Shown one piece after another: positions 8,435-18,167 of a DNA stretch of 64,000 nucleotides (its first letter is position 1; every line of letters starts with the position of its first letter). The stretch comes from Alteromonadaceae bacterium XY-R5 (GTDB lineage Bacteria > Pseudomonadota > Gammaproteobacteria > Enterobacterales > Alteromonadaceae): the NCBI GenBank assembly GCA_001660395.1, contig LXWE01000001.1:248001-312000 (forward strand), written 5' to 3'. The position numbers and the translations under genes were made by a program. The notes beneath the pieces are model-generated. The model ran no database searches and was not told the origin of the DNA. It saw only the letters and a list, made by a program, of their open reading frames with translations.

Positions 8435-11059
8435 TTAGCCGTTGATATTCGGCCCCAGCCATTTTTCGGCTTCTAACAAGTCCCAGCCTTTGCGCTGAGC
8501 ATAGCTTTCCAGCTGATCCTGCTGAATTTGTGCCACCGCAAAGTAGCGACTGTCTGGGTGAGAGAAATACCAACCCGATACAGACGCCCCCGGCCACATG
8601 GCATAGCTTTCGGTCAGCTTCATGCCTGTGTGCTTTTCTGCGTCTAGCAGATCCCAGATGGCCTGTTTCTCGGTATGCTCAGGACAGGCGGCATAACCGG
8701 GCGCAGGACGAATACCCTGATATTTTTCACGAATCAAATCATCGTTGCTCAGGTTTTCATCCGCTGCGTAAGCCCAAATTTCTTTACGCACACGCTCATG
8801 CAGATACTCAGCAAACGCTTCGGCCAAACGGTCGGCAACGGCTTTGGCCATAATGGCATTGTAGTCATCGCCTTGCTTTTCATAAGCCTGCGCCAGTTCA
8901 TCTTCACCTATACCACCAGTGACCGCAAAGGCACCAATGTAGTCGGCTTTACCACTGCTTTTCGGCGCAACATAATCGCTTAGGCAATAGTTACCGCCTT
9001 TGGGCTTTTCGGTTTGCTGACGTAAATGGTGCGCCACTTTGATGACCTGCTGACGAGTTTCGTCGGCGTAAATTTCAATGTCATCTTCCACACGGTTCGC
9101 AGGGAATATCCCCATTACGCCTTTGGCTTGCAGCTCGCCCGAGGCAATCACCTGATCCAGCATGGCATTGGCATCGGCGAATAGCTGCTTGGCTTCTTCA
9201 CCTACAACGTCATCTTCCAGAATGCGCGGATACTTGCCTGCCAATGACCAAGTCAGAAAAAACGGCGTCCAATCGATGTAATTACGTAAGGTGGCTAAGT
9301 CCACACTCACTGCCTGCACACCCAGCTGGGCAGGTACAGGTGGTGTGTAAGCATCCCAATCACCAGCATAGGCGTTAGCGCGGGCTTGCTCTAAGGTGAT
9401 GGGTTTACTGCGAGGCTGTTTGCGCGCATGTTGCTCACGCACTTTTTCGTATTCGGCCGACAATTCCGCTTCGAACTTCGGTCGCGCTTCAGGTGAAATC
9501 AGTTTCTGACACACACCTACTGCACGGCTGGCGTTTGGCACATAAGCCACCGGGCCATGATAATTTTGTTCGATTTTCACCGCGGTATGGGCTTTAGAGG
9601 TTGTGGCACCACCAATTAGCAGTGGCAGGTCGAAGTCTAAACGCTCCATCTCTTTGGCCACGTGTACCATTTCATCCAGCGATGGGGTAATCAAGCCTGA
9701 CAGGCCAATCATGTCGACGTTTTCGTCTTTGGCCACCTGCAAAATCTTCGCGGCTGGCACCATCACGCCCAAATCGATGATCTCAAAGTTGTTACACTGC
9801 AATACTACGCCGACGATGTTTTTACCGATATCGTGTACATCACCTTTTACCGTCGCCAGCAGGATCTTCCCGTTGCTGCTACCGGCGGATTTTTCTTTCT
9901 CGATATACGGGTTTAAATAGGCTACGGCCTTTTTCATTACTCGGGCAGATTTCACTACCTGTGGCAGGAACATTTTACCTTCACCGAATAAATCGCCCAC
10001 TACGTTCATGCCGTCCATTAACGGACCTTCGATGACGTGCAGTGGCTTTTCAGCCTGCAGACGGGCTTCTTCGGTGTCTTCCTCGATAAAGTCGGTGATG
10101 CCTTTTACCAGCGCATGTTCCAGACGTTTATTTACCGGCAGGCTACGCCATTCCAGATTTTCTTTGACCGCTTCAGCACCACTGCCCTGATATTTAGGCG
10201 CCAGTTCCAGCAGCCTATCGGTGGCATCCGGATTGCGATTGAGGATCACATCTTCAACGGCGTCTTTCAGCTCTTTGGGGATTTCATCGTACACCGCCAG
10301 CTGGCCAGCGTTCACTATGCCCATGTCCATGCCCGCTTTAATGGCATGGTACAAAAACACCGAGTGCATAGCTTCACGCACGGGGTCGTTACCGCGGAAC
10401 GAGAAGGAAATATTCGATAAACCACCGGAGATATGGCAGTGAGGCAAATGCTTGCGAATACGGCGGGTGGCTTGAATAAAGTCCACGGCGTAGTTGTTGT
10501 GCTCTTCAATACCCGTGGCGACGGCAAAGATATTCGGATCGAAAATAATGTCTTCGGGCGGGAAGCCAATTTCTTCGGTCAACAATTTATAGCTGCGCTG
10601 ACAAATTTCGAATTTACGATCTTCGGTATCCGCCTGCCCCACTTCATCAAAGGCCATTACCACTGTGGCGGCACCATAACGTTTGATCAGTTTGGCCTGA
10701 TGAAGGAAGTTCTCTTCGCCTTCTTTGAGGCTGATAGAGTTGACAATGGCTTTGCCCTGCACGCACTTAAGGCCCGCCTCAATCACCGTCCACTTGGACG
10801 AGTCGATCATTATAGGTACGCGGCTGATGTCGGGTTCCGAGGCTATCAGGTTTAAGAAACGCACCATGGCCGCTTCTGAGTCCAACATGGCTTCATCCAT
10901 GTTGATATCGATAATCTGAGCGCCGCTTTCTACCTGCTGACGTGCAACGTCTAAGGCAGCTTCATAGTCGCCGTCCATGATAAGGCGCTTAAATCGGGCA
11001 GAGCCGGTAACGTTTGTACGCTCACCGACGTTAACAAAAATAGCAGTGGCCTGAGTCAT
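8435..11059 (-). CDS. metH: Methionine synthase, folate/B12/reactivation part of a split MetH
   Basis: This 874-residue protein equals the C-terminal two-thirds of cobalamin-dependent methionine synthase. Domains in order: pterin-binding barrel (about 5-290, starting [16 protein letters not shown]), helical cap (about 300-390), B12-binding domain with the DxHxxG motif D407-V-H409-D-I-G412, and the SAM-binding reactivation domain with [15 protein letters not shown] near the end. The homocysteine domain is absent and is encoded by the preceding gene. A TAAGGAG Shine-Dalgarno overlaps that gene's stop, nine bases before this ATG. The two gene products should act together to methylate homocysteine using methyl-tetrahydrofolate. 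Confidence 0.95.
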   Translation of the reverse strand: MTQATAIFVNVGERTNVTGSARFKRLIMDGDYEAALDVARQQVESGAQIIDINMDEAMLDSEAAMVRFLNLIASEPDISRVPIMIDSSKWTVIEAGLKCVQGKAIVNSISLKEGEENFLHQAKLIKRYGAATVVMAFDEVGQADTEDRKFEICQRSYKLLTEEIGFPPEDIIFDPNIFAVATGIEEHNNYAVDFIQATRRIRKHLPHCHISGGLSNISFSFRGNDPVREAMHSVFLYHAIKAGMDMGIVNAGQLAVYDEIPKELKDAVEDVILNRNPDATDRLLELAPKYQGSGAEAVKENLEWRSLPVNKRLEHALVKGITDFIEEDTEEARLQAEKPLHVIEGPLMDGMNVVGDLFGEGKMFLPQVVKSARVMKKAVAYLNPYIEKEKSAGSSNGKILLATVKGDVHDIGKNIVGVVLQCNNFEIIDLGVMVPAAKILQVAKDENVDMIGLSGLITPSLDEMVHVAKEMERLDFDLPLLIGGATTSKAHTAVKIEQNYHGPVAYVPNASRAVGVCQKLISPEARPKFEAELSAEYEKVREQHARKQPRSKPITLEQARANAYAGDWDAYTPPVPAQLGVQAVSVDLATLRNYIDWTPFFLTWSLAGKYPRILEDDVVGEEAKQLFADANAMLDQVIASGELQAKGVMGIFPANRVEDDIEIYADETRQQVIKVAHHLRQQTEKPKGGNYCLSDYVAPKSSGKADYIGAFAVTGGIGEDELAQAYEKQGDDYNAIMAKAVADRLAEAFAEYLHERVRKEIWAYAADENLSNDDLIREKYQGIRPAPGYAACPEHTEKQAIWDLLDAEKHTGMKLTESYAMWPGASVSGWYFSHPDSRYFAVAQIQQDQLESYAQRKGWDLLEAEKWLGPNING

Positions 11060-11068
11060 GGTTACTCC

Positions 11069-12127
11069 TTACAACACAAACGGCTCTAAGCCAGACAGAC
11101 GCATTCTCACTTCTGGCTTAACAGGCTTTCTCGGGGCAATCCCCTGAGTGACTTCGACAAACGCCGCAATGTGGGCAGGCGTACTGCCACAGCAACCACC
11201 AACAATATTCACCAGGCCCGATTCGGCCCACTCTTTAATATGCGCAGCCATCTCTTCCGGCCCCATATCGTATTCGCCGAATTCATTTGGCAAGCCCGCG
11301 TTAGGGTGAGCAGAGACCAGAGTTTCTGCCACGCTGCCCACTTCGTCCACATACTGACGCAGCAAATCTGGCCCAAGGGCACAGTTCAAGCCAAAGGAAA
11401 ACGGATTGATATGACGCATAGAGTAATAAAAGGCTTCCGCCGTTTGACCTGAAAGAGTACGACCTGAGGCATCGGTAATGGTACCGGAAATCATCACCGG
11501 CAAACGCTCGCCACGGGCTTCAAACACCCCTTCTACGGCAAAAGCTGCCGCTTTAGCGTTTAACGTATCAAAGATGGTTTCGATCAGAATCAAATCTGAG
11601 CCACCATCCATCAGCGCATGAGTGGCTTCGGTGTAGGCTTCCACCAGTTGATCGAAGGTCACGTTACGTTTACCCGGATCGTTTACATCGGGAGAAATAG
11701 ACGCTGTACGGTTTGTGGGACCTAACACACCTGCGACAAAACGTGGCTTATCCGGCGTTTTTGCATTGAACTCGTCACAGGCTTTACGCGCCAGTTTCGC
11801 TGCTTCGACATTGATATCGCGGGTAATTGCCTGCATATCGTAGTCGGCCATAGAAATGGTGGTGGCATTGAAGGTATTGGTTTCAATGATATCGGCACCC
11901 GCTTCCAAATACGCACAGTGGATGTCGTAAATGATCTTCGGCTGAGTTAACACCAGCAAGTCATTGTTACCTTTTACGTCGCAATGCCAGTCGGCAAAAC
12001 GCTCGCCACGATAAGCCTCTTCGTCCAGCTTATATTCCTGGATCATGGTACCCATAGCACCATCTAAAATTAAAATGCGTTGTTTAGCAGCGGCATCTAG
12101 CGCTGCTTTCGCTGTCACCTGTGTCAA
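11069..12127 (-). CDS. metH: Methionine synthase, homocysteine-binding part of a split MetH
   Basis: This 352-residue protein matches the N-terminal homocysteine S-methyltransferase barrel of Met[12 protein letters not shown] near 19-30, [10 protein letters not shown] near 79-88, and the zinc ligands C249 (FGLNCALGP) and C312/C313 ([11 protein letters not shown]). It ends at [10 protein letters not shown], exactly in the linker before the folate domain. The TAA stop is in the same reading frame as the downstream gene. Separate homocysteine-domain proteins could also be betaine- or SMM-type methyltransferases, but sequence and position support a half of MetH. Confidence 0.94.
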   Translation of the reverse strand: MTQVTAKAALDAAAKQRILILDGAMGTMIQEYKLDEEAYRGERFADWHCDVKGNNDLLVLTQPKIIYDIHCAYLEAGADIIETNTFNATTISMADYDMQAITRDINVEAAKLARKACDEFNAKTPDKPRFVAGVLGPTNRTASISPDVNDPGKRNVTFDQLVEAYTEATHALMDGGSDLILIETIFDTLNAKAAAFAVEGVFEARGERLPVMISGTITDASGRTLSGQTAEAFYYSMRHINPFSFGLNCALGPDLLRQYVDEVGSVAETLVSAHPNAGLPNEFGEYDMGPEEMAAHIKEWAESGLVNIVGGCCGSTPAHIAAFVEVTQGIAPRKPVKPEVRMRLSGLEPFVL

Positions 12128-12151
12128 AGGAATACCTCTTAGCTGAGCGCG

Positions 12152-13078
12152 TTACTTGCTGTCGGACAGCTGATTCAAATCGTATGGCGTAGTCTGATAA
12201 ACATAATAGTTTAACCAGTTTGTGAATAGCAGTGTACCGTGTGAACGCCATGTCACCATAGGTGATTTACTCGGGTCATCACCAGGGAAATAGTGTTCTG
12301 GGATCACAGGAGACAGACCAGCATCGACATCGCGCTGATATTCCTGCGCCAAGGTATGCGGGTCATACTCTGGATGACCGGTAACAAACACCTGGCGTTT
12401 GTCTTCCGAGGCAATAATATAGGCACCGGTGCGCTCAGAGCTGGCTAACACATTCAATCCTGGCACGGAATGGTATTGCTCTAGGCTAATATTACCAAAG
12501 CGCGAATGTGGCGCGTAAAACACAGGATCAAAACCGCGCATCAATTCGTTATGTTCGTCTTGCACATCATGGGCGAACACCCCTGACAGCTTGTTTTTAT
12601 TCAAGGTACGGTTGATACCGTAATAATGATAAATGGCGGCATGGGCTGCCCAGCAAGAGAACAGCGTCGACTGCACATGGCGCTTGGCCCAGTCCATCAC
12701 TGTGGTCATTTTGTCCCAGTATTTCACATCGGCGTAATCTAGATGCGCCAATGGTGCGCCTGTCACGATCAAGCCATCGTATTTCTTATGCGCGATGTTA
12801 TCGAAGCTGTGATAGAAAGTATCCATATGCTCTTGAGACGTATGCTTTGGCGCCTGGTTATCAATACGGATCAAATCCACATTCACTTGCAGTGGTGTAT
12901 TGGATAACAAGCGTAAAAACTGCACTTCCGTTTCAATTTTGTTGGGCATCAGATTCAAAATCCCAACTTCCATTGGCCGGATATCCTGGGTTTCCGCACG
13001 CTGTTTATCCATCACAAAAATATTCTCTTTAAATAGAATACTTTGGGCAGGTAATTCGCTGGGGATCTTGATAGGCAT
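12152..13078 (-). CDS. metA: Homoserine O-succinyltransferase (MetA/MetAS)
   Basis: Acylates homoserine at the first committed step of methionine synthesis. The 308-residue product has the family start MPIKIPSELPA, the catalytic Cys142 in FSCWAAHAA, the APHSRFG segment, and VTGHPEYD carrying the catalytic His and Glu. The C-terminus TNWLNYYVYQ.TPYDL is diagnostic. Whether succinyl- or acetyl-CoA is used cannot be settled by eye; enterobacterial-like sequence favours succinyl-CoA. GGAG lies seven bases upstream of the ATG. First gene of a metA-metH-metH operon with a MetJ-box array upstream; only 24 bases separate it from the next gene. Confidence 0.96.
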   Translation of the reverse strand: MPIKIPSELPAQSILFKENIFVMDKQRAETQDIRPMEVGILNLMPNKIETEVQFLRLLSNTPLQVNVDLIRIDNQAPKHTSQEHMDTFYHSFDNIAHKKYDGLIVTGAPLAHLDYADVKYWDKMTTVMDWAKRHVQSTLFSCWAAHAAIYHYYGINRTLNKNKLSGVFAHDVQDEHNELMRGFDPVFYAPHSRFGNISLEQYHSVPGLNVLASSERTGAYIIASEDKRQVFVTGHPEYDPHTLAQEYQRDVDAGLSPVIPEHYFPGDDPSKSPMVTWRSHGTLLFTNWLNYYVYQTTPYDLNQLSDSK

Positions 13079-13144
13079 CGTCGCTCCAATTGGGACAAAT
13101 TTGATAACTAACTTTCGCTTAACCTCAGCAAAAAGTCAACTTCT

Positions 13145-13184
13145 TTACGTCTGGACGTCTAAACACCCAACCATCTAAACACGT
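13145..13184 (-). promoter_or_regulatory. MetJ operator array upstream of metA
   Basis: Five consecutive 8-mers in phase resemble the met box AGACGTCT: TTACGTCT (6/8), GGACGTCT (7/8), AAACACCC, AACCATCT (5/8) and AAACACGT. Two strong adjacent boxes are what a MetJ dimer pair needs. They lie 67 bases or more upstream of the metA ATG, with a TTGACT hexamer just downstream on the minus strand. This predicts SAM-MetJ repression of the operon. Confidence 0.7.
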
Positions 13185-13347
13185 ATGAGTTGTGTTCAAA
13201 ATTCGTTACTTTTTCACAATAAATACGACCAACGCCGCCCCTGAGGAGATTGACTCAATTGTCCCATTCGGGCGAGATTGCTAGAGTACAGCCACCATAA
13301 TAAACCTCGGCACACAACAACTGCCGACATAATACGACGGAGTAAGT

Positions 13348-15477
13348 ATGCGTATTACTTTAGTTGCCACCGCTATCAGCGCGGCTTTGGCATTAACGGC
13401 CTGTTCGGCCACGCAATCAGCTAACACGGACACAGCACCCGCCATGCAACAAGTGCAAACCGACAACATTTTGTTAAGCCCAAGCACCCTGCCATATCAG
13501 GCACCTGATTTCAGTAAACTGAAAGTCTCTGATTATGAGCCAGCGTTTGCGCAAGGCATGCAAGAGCACAAAGTTGAAATTGATGCCATTGCTAACAATA
13601 ACGCCGCTGCTACTTTTGAGAACACCATTCTGGCAATGGAAAACAGCGGTGAACTCCTGAACCGTGCATCTACAGTGTTCTTCAATTTATCGAGCATAGT
13701 TTCTAACGATGAATATCAGCGTATTGAAGCTGAAATGGCGCCAAAACTGGCCGCCCACAGCGACAACATTTATCTGAACGATAAACTGTTTGCCCGTGTA
13801 AAAACTGTCTACACCAACAAAGCGAGTCTAAGTCAGGAAGACCAGCGTCTAGTTGAGTTTTACTACAGCAAATTTGAGCGCGCCGGTGCTAACTTAAGCG
13901 ATGCCGACAAATCTAAAATGCGTGAGTACAACGAACAGATCACTACGCTGCAAACAGAATTCTCTCAAAACATTCTGGCCTCGTTTAAAAATGACACGAT
14001 CCTTGTAACGGACAAAGCTCAGCTGGCTGGTTTATCTGATGCTGAAATTGCGGCGCTTGCAGAAGCGGCTAAAAACGCAGGCAAAGATGGCTACATGATC
14101 ACCCTGGTGAACACCACACGCCAGCCTATTCTGACCAGCCTGAAGAACCGTGAGTTGCGTGAAAAAGTGTGGAAACAATCCGCTACTCGCGCCATGGATA
14201 AAAATGGTCCTCTGATCCTGAAACTGACTAAGCTGCGTGCTCAGAAAGCCGCACTACTGGGTTACAGCAACTGGGCGTCTTACGTGATTGAAGACCAAAT
14301 GGCGAAAACACCTGAAAACGTGTTTGCCATTTTGGATGACCTGGCGCCAAAAGCCGTTGAAAAAGCCAAAAATGAAGCAGCAGACATCGAAGAAGTAATG
14401 CATGCAGACGGCGTAAAAGGCGCTGTGCAGCCTTGGGATTGGGCTTACTATGCCGAAAAAGTGCGTAAAGCCAAATACGATCTGGATGACAGCCTGGTTA
14501 AACCTTATTTCGAACTGAATTCAGTGCTTGAAAACGGTTTGTTCTTCGCCATGGAAAAACTTTACGGCATCACGTTCAAAGAGCGTCACGATCTGCCACT
14601 GTATGTTGAAGATGCCCGTCTGTTTGAAGTATTTAATGCCGACGGCAGCAGCATTGGTTTATTCTACTTCGACCCTTATGCCCGTGAAGGTAAAGCCGGT
14701 GGAGCCTGGATGAGCGAGTTCGTTACTCAGAACTTCCTGAATGGCGAAAAACCAGTGGTACTGAACGAGCTAAACATCGTTAAACCTGCGCCTGGTCAGC
14801 CCACCCTGTTGAGCTTTGATGAAGCCTCGACGCTGTTCCATGAGTTTGGCCATGCGGCCCACGGTCTGTTCTCACAGGTTAAATACCCAAGCGTTGCCGG
14901 CACCTCGACTGCGCGAGACTTTGTTGAATTCCCATCTCAGTTTAACGAAGACTGGGACATTGAGCCTGCCGTTATCGCAAACTATGCCAAGCACTATAAA
15001 ACTGGCGAGCCAATCCCGGCAGATTTGCTGAAGAAATTATTAAAAGCCGTCAAATTTAACCAAGGCTTTGATACCACTGAATATCTGGCCGCAGCGCTGC
15101 TGGATATGGAATGGCACATGATCGGTGCTGATGCCAACATCACCGATGTTGAAGGCTTTGAGCAAAAGGCACTGGCGAAACACGGTATCAACTATGCGCC
15201 TGTACCTCCGCGATACAAATCTGCTTACTTCAGCCATACCTTTGCCGGTGGCTACTCAGCAGGTTATTACGCTTACCTGTGGACCGAAGTATTTGCGGCC
15301 GATGCCTTTGCCCATATGCAGAAGAACGGTGGCATGACCCGTGATAACGGTGATCTGTTCCGCAAAGAAGTTCTGTCTAAGGGAAACAGTGAAGACCTGA
15401 TGGAAAACTACATCCAATTCCGTGGTCAAAAGCCAACCGTTGATGCACTACTGAAGCGTCGTGGCCTGGTAGATTAA
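13348..15477 (+). CDS. dcp: M3-family peptidyl-dipeptidase, predicted lipoprotein
   Basis: Zinc oligopeptidase of the Dcp/oligopeptidase A type. The N-terminus MRITLVATAISAALALTAC is a lipoprotein signal peptide with lipobox LTAC, giving a mature N-terminal Cys19 and a periplasmic-facing membrane anchor. The metal motif HEFGH is at H498-H502 (LFHEFGHAAHGLF), with the downstream family segment FVEFPSQFNEDW. Near the end, FAGGYSAGYYAYLW and GNSEDLMENYIQFRG are typical of M3A peptidases. Length 709 is normal. The gene is divergent from metA and ends at a strong terminator. E. coli Dcp is described as soluble, so the lipoprotein form is characteristic of marine relatives. Confidence 0.93.
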   Translation: MRITLVATAISAALALTACSATQSANTDTAPAMQQVQTDNILLSPSTLPYQAPDFSKLKVSDYEPAFAQGMQEHKVEIDAIANNNAAATFENTILAMENSGELLNRASTVFFNLSSIVSNDEYQRIEAEMAPKLAAHSDNIYLNDKLFARVKTVYTNKASLSQEDQRLVEFYYSKFERAGANLSDADKSKMREYNEQITTLQTEFSQNILASFKNDTILVTDKAQLAGLSDAEIAALAEAAKNAGKDGYMITLVNTTRQPILTSLKNRELREKVWKQSATRAMDKNGPLILKLTKLRAQKAALLGYSNWASYVIEDQMAKTPENVFAILDDLAPKAVEKAKNEAADIEEVMHADGVKGAVQPWDWAYYAEKVRKAKYDLDDSLVKPYFELNSVLENGLFFAMEKLYGITFKERHDLPLYVEDARLFEVFNADGSSIGLFYFDPYAREGKAGGAWMSEFVTQNFLNGEKPVVLNELNIVKPAPGQPTLLSFDEASTLFHEFGHAAHGLFSQVKYPSVAGTSTARDFVEFPSQFNEDWDIEPAVIANYAKHYKTGEPIPADLLKKLLKAVKFNQGFDTTEYLAAALLDMEWHMIGADANITDVEGFEQKALAKHGINYAPVPPRYKSAYFSHTFAGGYSAGYYAYLWTEVFAADAFAHMQKNGGMTRDNGDLFRKEVLSKGNSEDLMENYIQFRGQKPTVDALLKRRGLVD

Positions 15478-15492
15478 TCAAATCGACTCTGC

Positions 15493-15522
15493 AAAAAAGC
15501 CCCGTTAATTCGGGGCTTTTTT
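15493..15522 (+). terminator. Terminator after the M3 peptidase gene
   Basis: AAAAAAGCCCCG, a short loop and CGGGGCTTTTTT form a strong symmetric intrinsic terminator 16 bases past the stop codon. Flanking A- and T-runs could also stop minus-strand transcription from the DUF2802 side. Confidence 0.9.
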
Positions 15523-15566
15523 ATATTCGTAACCATGTCGCTAAATCACACAATGCGTTCAATGGC

Positions 15567-15992
15567 CTATTCACGACTTTTATGTAAATTGAACAACAGT
15601 TCAGCCTCTGCACGCGGCAGATCACATTCGCGCATGACCTCATCAATCGTTGCACCTTCTGCCACAAGTTTGGCTGCATTCGAATAAAAGCGGCTCGCTG
15701 GGTCGGCATTTTCCAACACTTGCTGTTGATGTTGAATATTTGCCACCAGTGACGTTACCTGCTTAATGCGATTACCCATACCGTAAAGGGTATCGCTCAA
15801 TCCATCCAAATTGTCTTTGTGATCCAGTTGCTCTTGTTGTAATTGTTGCTGAGCCTCTTCTGTCTCCTGCTGTCTTAGTTGCAGTTGTGCAATCAGTACA
15901 CGACAGCGATATTGCTGCCAAATTAACAGCACCACCAACACCACAAGCGTGGCAACGATAATCGACAGAATCAAAGTGATATCCAGAACCAT
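15567..15992 (-). CDS. DUF2802 membrane-anchored coiled-coil protein
   Basis: The 141-residue product has one N-terminal transmembrane helix (about 5-26), then a Gln/Glu-rich coiled coil (about 30-95), then a small C-terminal domain with VAEGATIDEVMRECDLPRAEAELL, which is the DUF2802 signature. Homologues commonly sit directly downstream of cheW at the end of polar flagellar/chemotaxis operons, as here. Function is unknown; a link to polar assembly is inference from context. A terminator-like hairpin lies between cheW and this gene, so it may be expressed by read-through or from its own promoter. Confidence 0.82.
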   Translation of the reverse strand: MVLDITLILSIIVATLVVLVVLLIWQQYRCRVLIAQLQLRQQETEEAQQQLQQEQLDHKDNLDGLSDTLYGMGNRIKQVTSLVANIQHQQQVLENADPASRFYSNAAKLVAEGATIDEVMRECDLPRAEAELLFNLHKSRE

Positions 15993-16034
15993 AGACTAAG
16001 CGCTTATTTTTATTCGAGTTTTCGATTATTTCAA

Positions 16035-16066
16035 CAAAAAAGCCCCAACCTTTTGGGCTGAGGCTT
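16035..16066 (-). terminator. Terminator-like hairpin after cheW
   Basis: On the minus strand CCCAA, a four-base loop and TTGGG, extended by flanking AAGC/GCTT pairing with a small bulge, are followed by six T's. It lies about 20 bases past the cheW stop and likely ends or attenuates the chemotaxis operon. Confidence 0.65.
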
Positions 16067-16086
16067 TCAAGCAGACCTGGTGGGAA

Positions 16087-16572
16087 TTAGATGTTGCTAA
16101 CTTCTTCCCATTCCTCATCCGTCAGTAATTTATTCAAATCAACCAGAATGAGCAATTCACCATCGCGATTGCTTACGCCCTGGATAAATTTGGCACTTTC
16201 TTCCGTGCCCACATTCGGCGCACTGTCGATTTCAGAAGAACGCAGATAAACCACTTCCGCTACGCTGTCTACCAGGATGCCCACTACCTGTTCATCCGAC
16301 TCGATAATCACTATGCGACTGTTATCGGTGACATCGGATGGCGGTAAACCAAAACGGGCTCGTGTATCAATAACAGTAACCACATTACCACGCAGGTTAA
16401 TAATACCTAAGACATAGTCAGGCGCACCGGGCACAGGAGCGATTTCGGTGTGGCGCAATACTTCCTGCACCTGCATTACATTGATGCCGTAGGTTTCTTC
16501 ACCCAGGCGATAGGTTACCCATTGCAGAACCTGATCGTTGGCATCTGAATTGACATTTTTATTGTCACTCAT
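16087..16572 (-). CDS. cheW: Chemotaxis coupling protein CheW
   Basis: Scaffold linking chemoreceptors to the kinase CheA. The 161-residue protein is a single CheW domain with ETYGINVMQVQEVLR near 28-42, the GIINLRGNVVTVIDTRARFG segment, and GVSNRDGELLILVDLNKLL near the C-terminus. It follows parP in the operon with a 26-base gap and is the last chemotaxis gene of the cluster. Confidence 0.96.
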   Translation of the reverse strand: MSDNKNVNSDANDQVLQWVTYRLGEETYGINVMQVQEVLRHTEIAPVPGAPDYVLGIINLRGNVVTVIDTRARFGLPPSDVTDNSRIVIIESDEQVVGILVDSVAEVVYLRSSEIDSAPNVGTEESAKFIQGVSNRDGELLILVDLNKLLTDEEWEEVSNI

Positions 16573-16598
16573 GAGACTCGCTCCCTCGCAAGCTTTGC

Positions 16599-17321
16599 TT
16601 ATTCATCGTTACTACCCAGCCCTTGATTAAGCATAGTGATTAATTGCTTTACATCTATCAGGGCACACATTTTTTCTTTCACCATCCCAGCTAGCCAGGG
16701 ACGCTTGCCAGTCGCCTCGCGCCATTTGACTTCATCCGGCTGCAAGGTGGCAGTCGTGACCAACCTTTCGCAGGCTAATCCCCAACTGCTATTATCTAAC
16801 ATAATAAGATATTGATAATTTAGACTTTCTGCCAGTTTTTCATCATATTTTTCTGGCATAACCCATTGTGCTGTATCCACGACGTTAAGTTTTTCATCAC
16901 GATGCAGCATCACCCCTTTAAACCAATCTGGTTTACCAAACAAAGGGCCAACTTTTTCGAGCTGATGAATTCCCCCCAAAGAGGTTAACGGAACGGCCAA
17001 AACCAAGCCTGCCACTTCAAAGTACAATGCCTGAAAGGCTTCTGTTGGGACTGACTTAGCTGGCTTTTCTGAAACAGGAGGCTTTTCCGCCAGCGCTTTT
17101 GCTTTTACCGCTTCCTGAACATCTAACTCAGGCTCTGTGATTTGAGCTTCAGGCTCATCTTCCACTACTTCAACAGATGGGTTTGGTGCCACAGGTGCGA
17201 CGCCTTTTAACAGACGAGCAACCGCCTGGCGTTGTACTGGATCACCAGAAGGCACTTCCGTCAGCAGGGAAGACAAATAATCTTCCATCACCTTTTCGTT
17301 AGCAAAACTCCCGTGACTCAC
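16599..17321 (-). CDS. parP: ParP-like CheW-domain protein, polar chemoreceptor array linker
   Basis: The 240-residue product has an N-terminal segment (about 1-30) followed by an acidic/Pro linker (about 45-95), then a C-terminal CheW-like domain (about 97-235) with FEVAGLVLAVPLTSLGGI and GMVKEKMCALIDVKQL. In Vibrio, ParP has this architecture, binds the ParA-like ParC, and retains CheA arrays at the cell pole through its C-terminal domain. The gene abuts parC with no spacer (stop at 17322, start at 17321) and precedes cheW, the order known from Vibrio. Assignment rests on synteny and architecture. Confidence 0.88.
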   Translation of the reverse strand: MSHGSFANEKVMEDYLSSLLTEVPSGDPVQRQAVARLLKGVAPVAPNPSVEVVEDEPEAQITEPELDVQEAVKAKALAEKPPVSEKPAKSVPTEAFQALYFEVAGLVLAVPLTSLGGIHQLEKVGPLFGKPDWFKGVMLHRDEKLNVVDTAQWVMPEKYDEKLAESLNYQYLIMLDNSSWGLACERLVTTATLQPDEVKWREATGKRPWLAGMVKEKMCALIDVKQLITMLNQGLGSNDE

Positions 17322-18095
17322 TTAGTTCTCCAGTGCGGTAAGATAATTTAACAAGCTAGTATAAGCATATACGCCACGAGCTTTTGGCGCATACACAGAT
17401 GGGGGTAATTGTGCCTGACTTGCATCTCTAAAACGCGTATCAACAGGGATAACGCCAGACCACACTAGTTTACCATAGGTTTTACGCAAAGCTTTATAGG
17501 CATCCACCCCAGCATTGGTACGTTTATCGTACATGGTTGGCACTATGGTATAACTAACATCTTTGGTCAGTGACTTTTGCATGATTTCCAATGTGTGCAT
17601 CATGCGGTCGAGGCCTTTTAAGGCTAAAAATTCAGTTTGCACCGGCACTAATAATCGATCACATGCTGCCAACGCGTTTACCATCAACACCCCCAACACT
17701 GGTGGGCAGTCAATTAGCGCATAATCAAATTCATCGGCGACCAAGTCCAGTGCCTTTTTAAGCACTAAGCCCATCCCACCCTGCGTGCCCAGTGTACGGT
17801 CCAGTGTAGCCAACGCCATCGTTGCCGGTAACACATACAACGAATCTAATTTACTGGGGCTGAGACAATCTAGAACTTTATCTTTTGTCAGGCTGGCAGC
17901 GTCAGTAAAGATATCGTAGACGCTAGAGGTCATTTCTTCAGAATCAACAGCAAGGTAATAGCTTAAAGACGCGTGAGGGTCCATATCTACGACGATCACG
18001 CGCTTATTTTGTTGAGCCAACAAACCGGCAAGGGTTACCGTAGTGGTGGTTTTTCCGACACCACCTTTTTGATTGGCAACTGTCCAGATAATCAC
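17322..18095 (-). CDS. parC: ParA-family ATPase ParC (Soj-like), chemotaxis array positioning
   Basis: The 257-residue protein is a deviant-Walker ParA/MinD ATPase: KGGVGKTTTT at residues 10-19 with the signature lysine, VVDMDPHASLSYYL near 35-48, and DYALIDCPPVLG near 120. Its location between cheB and parP identifies it as the polar array-positioning ParC rather than a chromosomal ParA or plasmid partition protein; no parB or parS is nearby. It should recruit ParP and the chemoreceptor array to the pole and support inheritance at division. Confidence 0.9.
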   Translation of the reverse strand: MIIWTVANQKGGVGKTTTTVTLAGLLAQQNKRVIVVDMDPHASLSYYLAVDSEEMTSSVYDIFTDAASLTKDKVLDCLSPSKLDSLYVLPATMALATLDRTLGTQGGMGLVLKKALDLVADEFDYALIDCPPVLGVLMVNALAACDRLLVPVQTEFLALKGLDRMMHTLEIMQKSLTKDVSYTIVPTMYDKRTNAGVDAYKALRKTYGKLVWSGVIPVDTRFRDASQAQLPPSVYAPKARGVYAYTSLLNYLTALEN

Positions 18096-18167
18096 AGTAA
18101 ATCCCTTAGTATCCGCGTCTCTAAAATGCCTGCATTAGGTGTAATGAGGTGGTTAAGCCTGCTCAAA

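Noticed and set aside
8376-8597. N-terminal extension of the DUF985 frame
   Set aside because: It overlaps metH; the internal ATG at 8375 has a Shine-Dalgarno and begins a signal peptide.
11060-11071. metH break as a pseudogene or sequencing error
   Set aside because: Both halves are intact, the break is in a domain linker, and the second half has its own ribosome site and ATG. A sequencing error cannot be fully excluded without reads.
17322-18095. ParA homologue as a plasmid or chromosome partition gene
   Set aside because: No parB or parS nearby; synteny with cheB and parP points to array positioning.
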